Positions 20,020 through 30,887 are shown, counted from the stretch's first letter. The stretch is DNA of 64,000 nt from Deltaproteobacteria bacterium (GCA_021848385.1 JAJZUQ010000008.1:1-64000); one strand, 5' to 3'. Notes: generated by a model not told the origin, from the sequence alone. Made by a program: numbers and translations.

Positions 20020-21150
20020 TCAGATGATCAGCTTGCCATCCCGGAGCAGGGTCTGCCGGCTTCCGTCGGCCATAATCGCCGTCAGTGTGGGGTGGTAAAA
20101 GACATAGTCCTCATGGAAGGGTGTCTGGACGGTTCCGCCGAAACCGGAGTTGTCGCCAAGAGCGATGTGTATGGTGCCGAGGATCTTTTCCGCTTCAAGA
20201 ATGTTGTCCGGCCGTGAGGCCCGGTCGTTGGTGCCGATTCCCAGCTCGGCAATGTTGCGGTTGTTGGCGTTTTCCGCAAATTTCTGTTCAAGTTTCAGGC
20301 GGTGAGGTTCTTCCCCCTGTATCTCTACAACTTTGCCGTCGGCGACACGGAGCGTCAGGGGGGAGGACAGTTTGCGGGTAGGCGCGTATTCGAGCACCAT
20401 CACCCCCGAACTCGTCCCTTCCAGCGGTGCCAGGTAAACTTCGCCGGCGGGGAGATTCCCGAAGCTTCCCGGGGTCGTCAGCATGCCGTCATCCCCTTTC
20501 GCCGTTCTCCCCCGTTTACCAAACTGCATTCTGGTGCCGTTGGGGGTTTCCACGTCGATTTCGGCAGCCAGATTTACCGCCGTCGCCAGTCTGTCGGTCC
20601 GTTCAGCAAGGGCCTGCCAGTCAACTTTCATCGAGGTGAAGAACATGTCAGGGTCGAAGGTGGGGAGGCTTGCAAAACGCCCGCCGGCACTATTGACCAG
20701 GGAGCGGAAGCGGGTGTGGCTCGTTGAGTTGTTGGAGAGGGCCACGACTACGTCGGCTATATCCGCTCTGGCTGACAGGACCAGGTCGGTAGCCGTCCGA
20801 ACGTCATCCTTGTCCGCCGTCTTGGCAAGCAGGCGGCGGAAGATGCCGGCTGCGACCAGCCGGTCAACGATCCCATCTCCAAAAACGGCACGCCAAAGGA
20901 TTTCAGGCGGCTCAGCCCCTGAAGCAGGTGTTGCCGGAAACGAGATGAAGTCTGCATTGCCGTACGTGGTGCGTGCAAACTCACCCGTCTCCCGCGCCAC
21001 GTCATGTAACCGGCGCCGCCGCTCTTCATCAGCCGGCAGAGGTGTCTCGTCGGCGCGGATAGTGTCGCCGAAAACCACGATCCGTTCTCCTTCCCGTATT
21101 CCAAGGTTGGTGGTGAACAGCGATGCAAATGCTTCACTCATCTGCGTCAT
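20020..21150 (-). CDS. M29-family aminopeptidase-like protein
   Basis: IDVETPNGTRMQFGKRGRTAKGDDGMLTTPGSFGNLPAGEVYLAPLEGTSSG...NIAELGIGTN...LGTIHIALGDNSGFGG. Confidence 0.8.
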   Translation of the reverse strand: MTQMSEAFASLFTTNLGIREGERIVVFGDTIRADETPLPADEERRRRLHDVARETGEFARTTYGNADFISFPATPASGAEPPEILWRAVFGDGIVDRLVAAGIFRRLLAKTADKDDVRTATDLVLSARADIADVVVALSNNSTSHTRFRSLVNSAGGRFASLPTFDPDMFFTSMKVDWQALAERTDRLATAVNLAAEIDVETPNGTRMQFGKRGRTAKGDDGMLTTPGSFGNLPAGEVYLAPLEGTSSGVMVLEYAPTRKLSSPLTLRVADGKVVEIQGEEPHRLKLEQKFAENANNRNIAELGIGTNDRASRPDNILEAEKILGTIHIALGDNSGFGGTVQTPFHEDYVFYHPTLTAIMADGSRQTLLRDGKLII

Positions 21151-21271
21151 GGCCTCTTCCTCCCGTGTGACTTCTTTTTTCCCTCCCCGTAGATATATCA
21201 GAGCCTGCACTTTCTGACAATCTTTAGTAAAATCCAATTAGTGTATTTTTCCCTTGATTTCGCGGGGATTG

Positions 21272-21301
21272 TTGTGTTAATTATTGCATACTGTATACAA
21301 T
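21272..21301 (+). promoter_or_regulatory. sfrB promoter region with 19-bp palindromic operator candidate
   Basis: TTGTGT (21272-21277)-N16-TATACA (21294-21299); overlapping palindrome ATTGCATACTGTATACAAT (21283-21301), 16/19 positions symmetric. Confidence 0.5.
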
Positions 21302-21381
21302 TGCAATAAGCTGATTTGCTTAATGAAAGCAAACGGTTAGCCGGATTATACGGCTATTTTCGAGTTCACGTGGAGGCTGAA

Positions 21382-23403
21382 GTGGCACAGGTGGTTTTTT
21401 CCAGCTGGGGTAGAAATATTGTCGATAATCGCAAAGGTGGCGAGCCGCAGGACACGAGTTTCCGCCTGCCGACCACGTTAGATGGCGAGCGAGCCCTGTC
21501 TGCTTTCATGGGGTGGGACGGCATCATCCTTTACAACAAGGATGTGGATATCCCGCTCATGGCTGCCGAATACATGAAGCGGGTTCAGACCCAGTATGTC
21601 TGCGGTAAGTGCACCCCCGGCAAGAAGGGGACCAGGGTTGTCATGGACGCACTGCAGCGGATCGTTACCGGCCAGGGGAAAGAGGCGGACCTCGCCACCA
21701 TCGAGGACCTGGCGGAGCTCCTCAAGAACTGCAAGTGCACCCTCTGCCCCAGTTCCTCGGTGCCGGTGCTTGACGCCGTTAAGCATTTCCGCGACGATTT
21801 CCTCGGCTATATCAATGGCAATCGTACGCCGGCAGCCGACAAGTTCCGCTTCATCGACAAGTACACCGCCCCTTGTCAGGACAAGTGTCCAGCCCACATT
21901 GACATCCCTTCCTACGTGGAGGCGGTCAAGGAATACCGTTTTGAGGAGTCGCTCGCCATCGTCCGCGAGAATATGCCTCTTCCGTCGGTCTGCGGCCGTG
22001 TCTGCCCCCATCCCTGCGAGACCGCCTGTCGCCGCAAGCAGGTGGACGAGCCGATCAGCATAATGACCCTCAAGCGCTCCGCGTCCGACTATGAATGGCA
22101 GCACCAGCATCAGCCCCCCATGCAGCCGAAGCCGCGCAAGAACAAGAAAGTGGCCATCGTCGGTGCCGGCCCTGCCGGAGTTGCGGCTGCCTACTACCTG
22201 GCCCTGGAAGGGTATCCCTGTACCATCTATGAGGCACTTCCCGAAGGGTATGGCGGCGGTATGATCGCTGTCGGCATTCCTCCTTACCGGATGCCACGAC
22301 ATCTCCTCCAGCGTGATATCGACATTGTCTCCGCCATGGGAGTGGAGATCATCTACAATACCCGTATCGGCAAAGATGTCTCCCTCGCCGAGCTGAAACA
22401 GAAATATGATGCCGTGTTCCTTGCCCCCGGCGCCCATCGCTCAAAGCCGATGGGGGTGGAAGGGGAAGACAAGGGGTACAAGGGGTTCCTCAAGGGGGGG
22501 ATCGACTTCCTCCGCGATGCGTATATGGGAAACCCGACCGGCATGGGGAAAAAGGTCTGCGTGGTCGGGGGGGGGAATACCGCCATCGACTGCGTAAGGG
22601 TGGCCCTGCGTGAAGGAGCTGAAGTATCAACTCTCCTCTATCGCCGCTCCCGCAAGGAGATGCCGGCGGACGTATGGGAAGTGGACGGGGCTGATGAAGA
22701 AGGGGTCACGTTCGAGTTTCAGGTCCTGCCGACCAGGATTATCGTTGATGACAACAACCAGATAACCGGTGTGGAGAGCGTCAGGATGGCGCTGGGTGAA
22801 CCTGACGCATCAGGCCGCCGCCGCCCGGAACCGATACCAGGTAGCGAGTTCGTCGTCGAATGCGACACGGTAATTCCCGCTATTGGCCAGGATGCGGATC
22901 TCTCCTTTATCACCCCCGATCTGGGAATCGACATCTCCAAGTGGAACACGGTTATAACCAAGTATGTTCCCCTTAAGGATGCGGCGGGCAAGGATTTGAA
23001 GGACGGCATGGGGAATCCCCTGGCCCGGACGCTCATAACCGATCTGGACGGCGTCTTTGCCGGCGGCGATGCGGAGATCGGGCCGCTCACGGTCGTGGCC
23101 TGCGTCGGTAATGCGCACCGTGCGGCCAAGGTCATCCAGCGCTGGCTTGAGGAAGGGAAGGCGTATCTTTCTGACAATGAACTGATGGAAGATATCCTTA
23201 CCTATCTGCCGGTCTATGACAAGAACGAGCAGGTTCCGTGGCTCGATTCTGCCAAGCGTGCACACCAGGCTGAGGTCCACGGCAAGGAGAGGGCCAGCCT
23301 GAAGAACTATCAGGAAGTTGAGCTCGGCTTTACCAACAGTCAGGCGGTGCGTGAGGCGGAACGATGCCTGCGCTGCTACCGTGTTGCAATGGCCGCTGTC
23401 TGA
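21382..23403 (+). CDS. sfrB: SfrB-type NAD(P)H oxidoreductase beta subunit (NuoF-like N-terminus fused to glutamate-synthase small-subunit-like FAD/NADPH module)
   Basis: VAQVVFSSWGRNIVDNRKGG; CGKCTPGKKGTRVVMDAL; CGRVCPHPCETACRRK; VAIVGAGPAGVAAAYYLA; VVGGGNTAIDCVR; GTG start after GGAGG. Confidence 0.85.
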   Translation: MAQVVFSSWGRNIVDNRKGGEPQDTSFRLPTTLDGERALSAFMGWDGIILYNKDVDIPLMAAEYMKRVQTQYVCGKCTPGKKGTRVVMDALQRIVTGQGKEADLATIEDLAELLKNCKCTLCPSSSVPVLDAVKHFRDDFLGYINGNRTPAADKFRFIDKYTAPCQDKCPAHIDIPSYVEAVKEYRFEESLAIVRENMPLPSVCGRVCPHPCETACRRKQVDEPISIMTLKRSASDYEWQHQHQPPMQPKPRKNKKVAIVGAGPAGVAAAYYLALEGYPCTIYEALPEGYGGGMIAVGIPPYRMPRHLLQRDIDIVSAMGVEIIYNTRIGKDVSLAELKQKYDAVFLAPGAHRSKPMGVEGEDKGYKGFLKGGIDFLRDAYMGNPTGMGKKVCVVGGGNTAIDCVRVALREGAEVSTLLYRRSRKEMPADVWEVDGADEEGVTFEFQVLPTRIIVDDNNQITGVESVRMALGEPDASGRRRPEPIPGSEFVVECDTVIPAIGQDADLSFITPDLGIDISKWNTVITKYVPLKDAAGKDLKDGMGNPLARTLITDLDGVFAGGDAEIGPLTVVACVGNAHRAAKVIQRWLEEGKAYLSDNELMEDILTYLPVYDKNEQVPWLDSAKRAHQAEVHGKERASLKNYQEVELGFTNSQAVREAERCLRCYRVAMAAV

Positions 23404-23517
23404 AAACGTACAATTAACGATACCATCTCGGCGCGGGGCTGAGAGCTGAGGATTCACGGGTCAACCCCTGAAATTTCAGCCTTCAGCCTTTTGCCGGGTT
23501 TTCAGGGGTGAAATCAC

Positions 23518-26037
23518 ATGGTCAGTCTGACAATCGACGGCAAGAACATAACCGTGGCTGCGGGTACCACCATTCTCGAAGCTGCCAACCAACTCGGTAT
23601 CAAGATACCGACCCTCTGCTGGCTGGAAAAGGTGTCTCCCACGGGCGCCTGTCGGGTCTGCGCGGTCGAGGTCGAAGGGGTTGACCGTACCATGACCGCC
23701 TGCAACACGCCGGTCAAGGAAGGAATCAACGTCACCACCCAGTCGGAAAAGCTCTTTGCCATCCGCCGGAAGGTGATGGAGCTGATGCTCGTCAACCATC
23801 CTCTCGACTGCCCGGTCTGTGACGCCGGCGGCGAATGCGATCTCCAGGATTCCTGCTACAAACTGGACGTGGCGAAGCAGGAGTATTCCGCTCTTCTGGA
23901 GCGGCGGCAGATTCGCTACAACTGGTCCCTTCTGGAAAGCGATCCCAATCGCTGCATTCTCTGTGAGAAATGTGTCAAGGTCGATCATGAGATCGTCGGT
24001 TGCGATGCCATAGCCGTGGTCAATCGCGGGGAAGCAGCCATCATCGACACGGTGGACGGTAAACCTCTCCAGTGTGAGTTCTGCGGTAACTGTATCGCCG
24101 CCTGCCCTACCGGGACCCTTATCAGCAAGCCGTTTAAATTCCGCGGCCGCCCCTGGTCATTTACGGTAACCAAGAGTGTCTGTGGCTTCTGCTCCAGTGG
24201 TTGTCAGATCGAGTACCACTCCCGCAACAACCGTGTGGAGAGGGTGACCAGCGACGACACTACCTATAACAGCGGTAACCTTTGCATCAATGGCCGCTTC
24301 GGCTACAGCTATCTGAACTCTGCCGACCGGCTCAACGTGCCGATGGTCGGTGGGTCAAAGAGTGACTGGAACGGGGCCATAGGGTTTGCCGTTGGGAAGC
24401 TGCAGGAGATCATCAAGACCAGCGGAGCTGCTGCGGTTGCCGGTATCGGTTCGCCCCGGGTGACCAACGAGGAGAGCTTCCTCTTCCAGAAGCTCCTGCG
24501 TGAAGGGGTTGGCACTGGCAATATCGATTCCGAGGCCCGCCTCGGCTATGCCCAGACCAAGACAATCCTCTGGGAGCGCCTCGGCTGCAGCGGGGCCGGC
24601 TCTTCCATCGACCGGCTCGACCATGCCGGAGCAATCCTCGTGCTGGGATGCGACCTGAATGCCGAGTCTACCGGCATGGAGTATCGGGTCATCAAGGCCG
24701 CTACCAAGAATGACGCGAGTCTCGTACTGGCGAACCAGCGTGACGTGAAACTGAAAAAGTTCTCCAATGTTCATCTTAAGTACCGTCCCGGCGCTGAACT
24801 TGCCCTGGTTTCCGGTCTTGTTAAGGCAATCATCGCAGAAGGGCTCGAGAACAGGGAGTTTGTAGCCGGCAAAACCAGCGGTTTCGATGCACTTAAGAGC
24901 TCTCTGGCAGGCAAAACTCTGGCAGAGCTGGCAGCTGCTGCGGGAGTGACCGAGACCGAACTGATCGAAGCTGCCCGTTACCTGGGGGGCAAGGCCGACG
25001 TGGCGATTGTCTTCGGCGCCGATGTGATACGCGGTGCTGCTTGCAGCGACACGGTCCGTGCCATAGCCGACCTCGCTCTGCTTCTCGGTTGTACTGCCGG
25101 CGGGCAGGGGGGCGTTTTCCCTGTTGAGCAGAAAAACAACATCCAGGGGATGCTCGACATGGGGGTTTCACCTGACTTCCTTCCCGGTTACAAGGCTGTC
25201 ACTACTCCCGGCAAGGACCTTTGGCAGATTGTCGAGGGTATCGAGCAAGGGAGCATCAAGGCACTCTACCTGCTGGGGTGCAACCCCCTTGTTTCATTCC
25301 CTGAGAGTGCCCGTATCAAGACTGCACTGACGAAGCTCGATCTGCTCATTGTGCAGGATATCCTGACCAGCGATCTCACTGCCATGGCACACGTTGTTTT
25401 CCCTGGGGCCGCGGCTGCCGAGAAGAACGGCTCGTTCACCACCCCGGACAACCGGGTACAATGTCTGAACCGGGCCGTAACCCCCCCGGGAGAAGCCCGG
25501 GAGGACTGGGACATTCTTGCGGAAGTGTACAGCCGCCTGACCGGCAAGCCCCATGCCCGTTCTGTCGTTGAGGTTACCGCCGAACTGAAGGACGTGACGG
25601 GAATCTATGGTGGCAGCTGCAAGGTGAGCGACGGTCGCTGCTCCGGTCTCGTCAAGACGATGCCGCCAGCGCCCTCAGCTTACAGCTTCGCCACACTGGC
25701 TTCTATCCCGGCTGCCACCGCGCAGCCTTACACGCTTACCGTCGGTGCCATCGGCTTCCATAACGGAACCATGTCAACGGCTTCTGAGAACAACCTGACT
25801 GTTTCGCCGGAAGGGTATATTGAAATTTCTGCTGGCGATGCTGCACGGCTTGGTATTGCTGACGGTGCCCGGATAAAGGTCAGCTCGCCGGTCGGCAGTA
25901 TGAGCGGGCCGGCCAAGGTTACGGGAAGGCTCCAGGCAGGACTCCTCTTCGCTCCCTATCATTTTGCCGCTCTGAACGCCAGTGCCCTTCTACCGGCTGG
26001 CTCGAACCTGGTCGGCGTCACGGTGGAGAAAGGGTAG
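23518..26037 (+). CDS. sfrA: SfrA-type oxidoreductase alpha subunit (NuoG/formate dehydrogenase-like, 2Fe-2S, 4Fe-4S, molybdopterin-oxidoreductase fold)
   Basis: N-terminal 2Fe-2S ([15 protein letters not shown]), [52 protein letters not shown]. Confidence 0.85.
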   Translation: MVSLTIDGKNITVAAGTTILEAANQLGIKIPTLCWLEKVSPTGACRVCAVEVEGVDRTMTACNTPVKEGINVTTQSEKLFAIRRKVMELMLVNHPLDCPVCDAGGECDLQDSCYKLDVAKQEYSALLERRQIRYNWSLLESDPNRCILCEKCVKVDHEIVGCDAIAVVNRGEAAIIDTVDGKPLQCEFCGNCIAACPTGTLISKPFKFRGRPWSFTVTKSVCGFCSSGCQIEYHSRNNRVERVTSDDTTYNSGNLCINGRFGYSYLNSADRLNVPMVGGSKSDWNGAIGFAVGKLQEIIKTSGAAAVAGIGSPRVTNEESFLFQKLLREGVGTGNIDSEARLGYAQTKTILWERLGCSGAGSSIDRLDHAGAILVLGCDLNAESTGMEYRVIKAATKNDASLVLANQRDVKLKKFSNVHLKYRPGAELALVSGLVKAIIAEGLENREFVAGKTSGFDALKSSLAGKTLAELAAAAGVTETELIEAARYLGGKADVAIVFGADVIRGAACSDTVRAIADLALLLGCTAGGQGGVFPVEQKNNIQGMLDMGVSPDFLPGYKAVTTPGKDLWQIVEGIEQGSIKALYLLGCNPLVSFPESARIKTALTKLDLLIVQDILTSDLTAMAHVVFPGAAAAEKNGSFTTPDNRVQCLNRAVTPPGEAREDWDILAEVYSRLTGKPHARSVVEVTAELKDVTGIYGGSCKVSDGRCSGLVKTMPPAPSAYSFATLASIPAATAQPYTLTVGAIGFHNGTMSTASENNLTVSPEGYIEISAGDAARLGIADGARIKVSSPVGSMSGPAKVTGRLQAGLLFAPYHFAALNASALLPAGSNLVGVTVEKG

Positions 26038-26061
26038 GCAGAGGTAGACCCACCATAAAAT

Positions 26062-26098
26062 AAAAAACCCCCGGGCATGACTGTCCGGGGGTTTTTTT
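26062..26098 (+). terminator. Rho-independent terminator after sfrA
   Basis: aaaaaacccccgggcatgactgtccgggggttttttt. Confidence 0.88.
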
Positions 26099-26116
26099 AT
26101 ATCCGTCTGCAGACGT

Positions 26117-28057
26117 TCAACCAAAGATTTTCCGGAAGAATCCCTTGCTTTCCGCTTCCCGTTTCTCCGTAATCTGCCGTAGCCCTCTGACCGCATGGGA
26201 TTCCTTGGGGTTTATGCGTAATGCCTTCTGGAATTCTCCCTCAGCCAAGCCATCCCTTCCCTCATCGAGAAGCATCAAGCCACGGAAGGCAAATGCCTCG
26301 GCAACCTTGCCGATCTGGACGGACTTGGCCAGAAGCATGCGGGCCTTTTCCTGTGCCGTTTTTGAGCTCTTGCTGGCCGGGTCGTTGTAGATGGCCCAGG
26401 CGAGGTAGGCGCAATGCATCGGGTTGTCCGGCTCCAGGGTGAATGAGTCCTGCAGGGCCTTCCTGGCGTTTTCGAATTCCCCCATTTCCAGAAAGACCTT
26501 ACCTGACTGAAACTGGATCTTGGCCTGCAGCTTGTCGTCCTGACGCCCGTCAAGTCCAACCCTGTCGGCATTGAGCAACTCGTCGTAGCGCTCCTTGGCA
26601 ACGACGCTGGAAAGTGTATTGTAGGCATTGGAATAGACGGCAAGGACATCCTGGGCTATGCTCTGGGTCGCACCTGACAACTCCATGAACTTTTCCGGCG
26701 TGTACTGGCGGGTCTTTGAGAAATAGGACTCTTTGAGCGCATTGAAGCTGAAGCTGTTCGGTGAGAGGCCGAATAATTCATAGTAATTCTTGTCCTTGAT
26801 GAATGCATGATCGCGCTGAACCGTCTGCTCGAAACCTATCTCATCGCTCGACAGGGGCGAGGCCATACCTTCGTTCCCTACAGCCAGTTCAACGGAGTCC
26901 GATATTTCTTCAACCAGGTCATCAAATCCGACGGCCTGTCCATCATCGGCGGCAACTTCTTCAAGTGGCCGGTTAAACAGGTCTTTCTGGGAGAACTCGG
27001 CGATGGCGTTGGCGGTCGGGGTTGTGTGCATGGCCAGCATACCAAGGGAATGGAGGAAAGAGAAGAATGCGGCTGCTTCGGGCGGCGTTGTCCCCATGGC
27101 GATGAGCTGCCTCAGGCTTTTCTGGCCGTCCATGAGTTCAAGCAGTTCGATGTCTTCGCTGCGCATGGTGACCAGGTTGACTCGACGAAAAAACTGTGGG
27201 GTACGCGCCGGATAGCATGCAGCGAAGCGTTCCATGAAGGCTTTACTGTCAAGCTTGCTTCCGCGCCCTTTACTCGCCTCATAGACGAGGTGGGGGATCG
27301 AGATCGGAACGAGGGGGGATTCCAGCGGCGGTGCCCCCTCGTTGAAGCTGATGCCGCTCTTTACTTCCAGAGCATCGGTCAGTTTTTTCGTGAGAAAGTG
27401 GCGGGATTCCTCAACAAGCTCGTCATAGGTAAGGAGTCCTGCCTGGGTGAGTAAAATTCGCTCTTCACCACCTGCCAGGAATGTCTTCCTGTCTCCCGGG
27501 GTGATCTTGCCCCGCGTGACAAGGTAATCCGGAAAGTCTGACGATTCCCGCGTCAGGAAGGACACCGGCTCACCCTTCAAAAATGCAACCGGTGATCCCT
27601 GGGGGAGAGAGAGAATCCCATTCCTCCCATTTTCGTAAATATCCACCAACAGATCAAGCAACGTCGTAGCCCCCTTGGAGCCGGCGGTGTCCTGCAGTGT
27701 CGTTTGCACGGCGGCAATGAATGCCTGTTGGGTAAACGGTTTTTCCAGGTAATATTTCACACCGAGACGCCGGGCTGCTTCGGCGTATTTATCGCCCTTG
27801 TAGACGCCTGTAATGACAATTACCGGCAATCCCGCCCATTTCTCCGACTTGCGGAGTTTCTGTAAAACGTCGGCACCACTCAGTTCAGGGAGACGCAGGT
27901 CGAGTATGAGAAGATCGTACCTGCCGGCATTAAGCGACTGCAGAACCTCAAGACCGGTTTTGACAGCCACCACCTCGTATCCCTGCCCGGCAAGGAACTT
28001 CTGGAGCATCCGGGAAAGGGGTTCGTTATCTTCTGCCAGTAATAGTTGGGCGGTCAT
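26117..28057 (-). CDS. Response-regulator receiver protein with degenerate J-like domain and TPR C-terminus
   Basis: REC: LLLAEDNEPLSRMLQKFL...DLLILDLRLPELSGADVL...VIVITG...YLEKPF; YYELFGLSPNSFSFNALKESYFSKTRQYTPEKF; TPR-like C-terminus. Confidence 0.8.
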   Translation of the reverse strand: MTAQLLLAEDNEPLSRMLQKFLAGQGYEVVAVKTGLEVLQSLNAGRYDLLILDLRLPELSGADVLQKLRKSEKWAGLPVIVITGVYKGDKYAEAARRLGVKYYLEKPFTQQAFIAAVQTTLQDTAGSKGATTLLDLLVDIYENGRNGILSLPQGSPVAFLKGEPVSFLTRESSDFPDYLVTRGKITPGDRKTFLAGGEERILLTQAGLLTYDELVEESRHFLTKKLTDALEVKSGISFNEGAPPLESPLVPISIPHLVYEASKGRGSKLDSKAFMERFAACYPARTPQFFRRVNLVTMRSEDIELLELMDGQKSLRQLIAMGTTPPEAAAFFSFLHSLGMLAMHTTPTANAIAEFSQKDLFNRPLEEVAADDGQAVGFDDLVEEISDSVELAVGNEGMASPLSSDEIGFEQTVQRDHAFIKDKNYYELFGLSPNSFSFNALKESYFSKTRQYTPEKFMELSGATQSIAQDVLAVYSNAYNTLSSVVAKERYDELLNADRVGLDGRQDDKLQAKIQFQSGKVFLEMGEFENARKALQDSFTLEPDNPMHCAYLAWAIYNDPASKSSKTAQEKARMLLAKSVQIGKVAEAFAFRGLMLLDEGRDGLAEGEFQKALRINPKESHAVRGLRQITEKREAESKGFFRKIFG

Positions 28058-29099
28058 TCTGATATCCTGCAACGGGCCCGGCGGACGGCGCTGCTGATTT
28101 GAGATACCTGGCTACGGCACGATTGTGTTCGTCGAGGGTGGCGGAAAAATAGTGGCTGCCATCCTTTTTGGCCACGAAGTAATAAAAGCTGGTCCGGGCA
28201 GGATTGAGCACCGCCTCCATGGCGTAGTTTCCCGGGTTGCCTATGGGCCCGGGAGGGAGCCCCTTTATCAGGTAGGTGTTGTAGGGGGATACCCGCTGGA
28301 TGTCATGCCGGCTGACGGCCCCGGCAAAGGCCCGAACGCCGTATACTGCGGTCGGATCGCTTTGAAGAGGCATATTGCTGCGGAGCCGGTTGTGGAAGAC
28401 CGACGCGATGAGGGGGCGTTCCGCCGGGATGACGGCTTCTTTTTCGATCATGGAGGCCATGGTCAGCAGTTCCCCCTTGCTTAAACCGGCGGCTTTAAGT
28501 CGCGGCTCAAACTTCTGCGCGAAGACTTTATCAAACTGCTCTACCATCTGACGGATGAGTTGTGCCGGAGCGGTGCCGGGAGTTATGTTGTAGGTGCTGG
28601 GGTAGAGGTATCCTTCAACGCTCCGCGCAGGAATCCCCAAGTCAGCCAAGAGCTTCCGGTCGACACAGGCACGAAGGAACTCCCGTTTAGTAAACAGCCC
28701 GCGACCTTCGAGCAGTTCGGCGATCTGGTATATGGAATATCCTTCCGGTACGGCAAAACGCTGCACATAGACGTCACCGTTTACCATCCGGTCAAGGATT
28801 TCCTTGGGGGTCAGGCCGTCGTTCACCTGGTAGGGGCCAGCCTGGACCTTGGCGGTGGCTCCGCGAAGCCTGGCGAGGAGCACGAACAGTTTTGCGCTCG
28901 TGATAATCTTCTTTTCTTCAAGAGTGGTGGCGATTCGACGAAAAGGCGCTCCCTGGGCGAACTCAATAACTTCAACGTGCTTGCCGCTGCCTGCGGGCGT
29001 GAACACGAAGACAGCAAAGATGCATGCCAGAATGAGCGGCACGGCCACAAGTGGGCCGATAATCAGCCAGAGCTGTCTCTTTCGCCACAATGCTTTCAT
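28026..29099 (-). CDS. mltG: Endolytic murein transglycosylase
   Basis: PEGYSIYQIAELL, LEGYLYPSTYNI, LLTMASMIEKEAV, VFHNRLRSNMPLQSDPTAVYG, SPYNTYLIKGLPPGPIGNPG. Confidence 0.95.
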   Translation of the reverse strand: MKALWRKRQLWLIIGPLVAVPLILACIFAVFVFTPAGSGKHVEVIEFAQGAPFRRIATTLEEKKIITSAKLFVLLARLRGATAKVQAGPYQVNDGLTPKEILDRMVNGDVYVQRFAVPEGYSIYQIAELLEGRGLFTKREFLRACVDRKLLADLGIPARSVEGYLYPSTYNITPGTAPAQLIRQMVEQFDKVFAQKFEPRLKAAGLSKGELLTMASMIEKEAVIPAERPLIASVFHNRLRSNMPLQSDPTAVYGVRAFAGAVSRHDIQRVSPYNTYLIKGLPPGPIGNPGNYAMEAVLNPARTSFYYFVAKKDGSHYFSATLDEHNRAVARYLKSAAPSAGPVAGYQNDRPTITGRR

Positions 29100-29280
29100 T
29101 GACAAGATACTGTACTGCTCTGTTTCAAGCTCCACCTACTCAAGATACGGCATAGTATATCCCTATCTCTAGGCCATATCCTGTCCCATGTCAAGCCTAA
29201 ATCCCTGCCGGGACAGACTGTGCCCTGTTTTGGGAGCAGGATGGGCGACGTGAACGGGAGTGGCGGGGTAAACGTTTTTA

Positions 29281-29868
29281 TCATGCCTTGAATTTGCTTT
29301 CGGTACCGTTCCTGAGGCGGTCAATATTGTCACGGTGTTTGTAGATTACAAGGGCTGCAATCATCAGGGTCATGGCAATAACGGATGGATGTTTTCCCAG
29401 GAGAATGATGAAGACCGGCATGGCTGCCGCGGCAGAGATGGAGGCGAGGGAGACATAGCGCCATTTCAGGATGACAATGATGAAAACGGCGAGGGCGCAG
29501 AGAACTGCCAGAGGTGCAATGGCAAGGAAGACGCCAAGGGCAGTGGCAACACCCTTTCCCCCCTTGAAACCGAGGAAGATGGTGTAGACGTGGCCGAGGA
29601 ATGCGGCAGCGCCGATTACCGCTATCCATTCGACCGGCAGTCCCATCTTCTGGGCAAAAACGACCGGCAGGAGCCCCTTCAGGCAGTCCCCTGCCAGGGT
29701 TATCACCCCTACTTTCCTCCCCATTGTGCGGTAGACATTGGTGGCGCCGATGTTGCCGCTGCCGGCGGTCCGTATGTCGACGCCACCGATCGCCCGGGCC
29801 AGCAGCAGTCCGGTCGGTACGGACCCGACCAGGTACGCGCCGAGGGTAAGAATGATTTCTTTCAGCAC
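29281..29868 (-). CDS. plsY: Glycerol-3-phosphate acyltransferase
   Basis: LGAYLVGSVPTGLLLAR..GVDIRTAGSGNIGATNVYRTMG, GFKGGKGVATALG. Confidence 0.96.
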   Translation of the reverse strand: MLKEIILTLGAYLVGSVPTGLLLARAIGGVDIRTAGSGNIGATNVYRTMGRKVGVITLAGDCLKGLLPVVFAQKMGLPVEWIAVIGAAAFLGHVYTIFLGFKGGKGVATALGVFLAIAPLAVLCALAVFIIVILKWRYVSLASISAAAAMPVFIILLGKHPSVIAMTLMIAALVIYKHRDNIDRLRNGTESKFKA

Positions 29869-29931
29869 ATCAGACTCCGTGGCGTATGGTTAATGAAACG
29901 GCACGCATCGTACACCATTTCTTTGCAAACT

Positions 29932-30372
29932 TCAACCTGCTGTCCGTTCGACCGTTCGACGATCCCTCCGAAGCAGGGAGAGGGAGAGGGCGAGGAGGAC
30001 GGCGTCGCGTCCCATGGCCGCCCAGGCGGATGTTTTCGTGGCCCCCTGCTGGAAACAGCCGCAGTCGATGTCCAGTCCACGTATGATAGTGGAGGCGAGA
30101 GCGAGCATGAACACCACATTCAGGAGGGAGATGATGGCTGCAGCACTCCGGGCACGCCAGCCGATGATCAGCATGAGGCCGCAGAGGGTCTCGACCCAGG
30201 GGAGAGTGGCGGCTACAAGGTAGTTGCCGAAGTAGGGGAGGAGCCTGTAGGCGGCGACGTTGCCGGCAAAAGCGACCGGAGCGACAATCTTCAGAGCTCC
30301 TGCGTAAATGAACACGAGTCCCAGAACGACACGGATAATGGTGGAAAGATACCTGCCGGCGTTGTTGATCAT
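29932..30372 (-). CDS. DoxX/MauE-family membrane protein
   Basis: RVVLGLVFIYAGALKI..., LPWVETLCGLMLIIGW, GLDIDCGCFQQ. Confidence 0.85.
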   Translation of the reverse strand: MINNAGRYLSTIIRVVLGLVFIYAGALKIVAPVAFAGNVAAYRLLPYFGNYLVAATLPWVETLCGLMLIIGWRARSAAAIISLLNVVFMLALASTIIRGLDIDCGCFQQGATKTSAWAAMGRDAVLLALSLSLLRRDRRTVERTAG

Positions 30373-30887
30373 GGCGTCCCTCCCGTTACCGGATAGCCGG
30401 CGGCTTCCCATTCGGGGAACCCCCCCTCGAAGACAAAGACTGTCGTGAAGCCTGCCGTGATTAGTTTTCCGGCCAGGTCGTGGCTGTCGTGGCAGTCATA
30501 GCCGTTACAGTAAACCACCAGCAGTGTGGTTGGCGGGTAGCGACGTGCGAACTCTGCCAGTCGGCCATCCGCTTCGCCAAGGGGGAGAGAGACCGCACCG
30601 GTTATGTGCCCAGCGGTAAAAGCCGCCCCGTCACGCGCGTCCACCATGACCGCTTCCTTCCGGTCATGGAATTCCTTCACCTGCATGAGACCAAGGGGGA
30701 GCGGAACTGCTTGTTGCCCCTTTTCCGATTGGCTCGGAGGTAGCGAAGCCGGTGCCGGACTGCTGGCCGGAACATTACCGGTCCAGGCGTTGAGCAGGAG
30801 CCGGTGGTTCCAGGCAATGCCGATGGCGGCCGCCATGAGGCAGATGGCGATCATTTCCCGCAGAAGTCTGTTGGTGCTTTGATGCAT
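30369..30887 (-). CDS. Membrane-anchored rhodanese-like domain protein
   Basis: MVDARDGAAFTAGHITGAVSLPLGE...LLVVYCNGYDCHDSHDLAGKL. Confidence 0.9.
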   Translation of the reverse strand: MHQSTNRLLREMIAICLMAAAIGIAWNHRLLLNAWTGNVPASSPAPASLPPSQSEKGQQAVPLPLGLMQVKEFHDRKEAVMVDARDGAAFTAGHITGAVSLPLGEADGRLAEFARRYPPTTLLVVYCNGYDCHDSHDLAGKLITAGFTTVFVFEGGFPEWEAAGYPVTGGTP

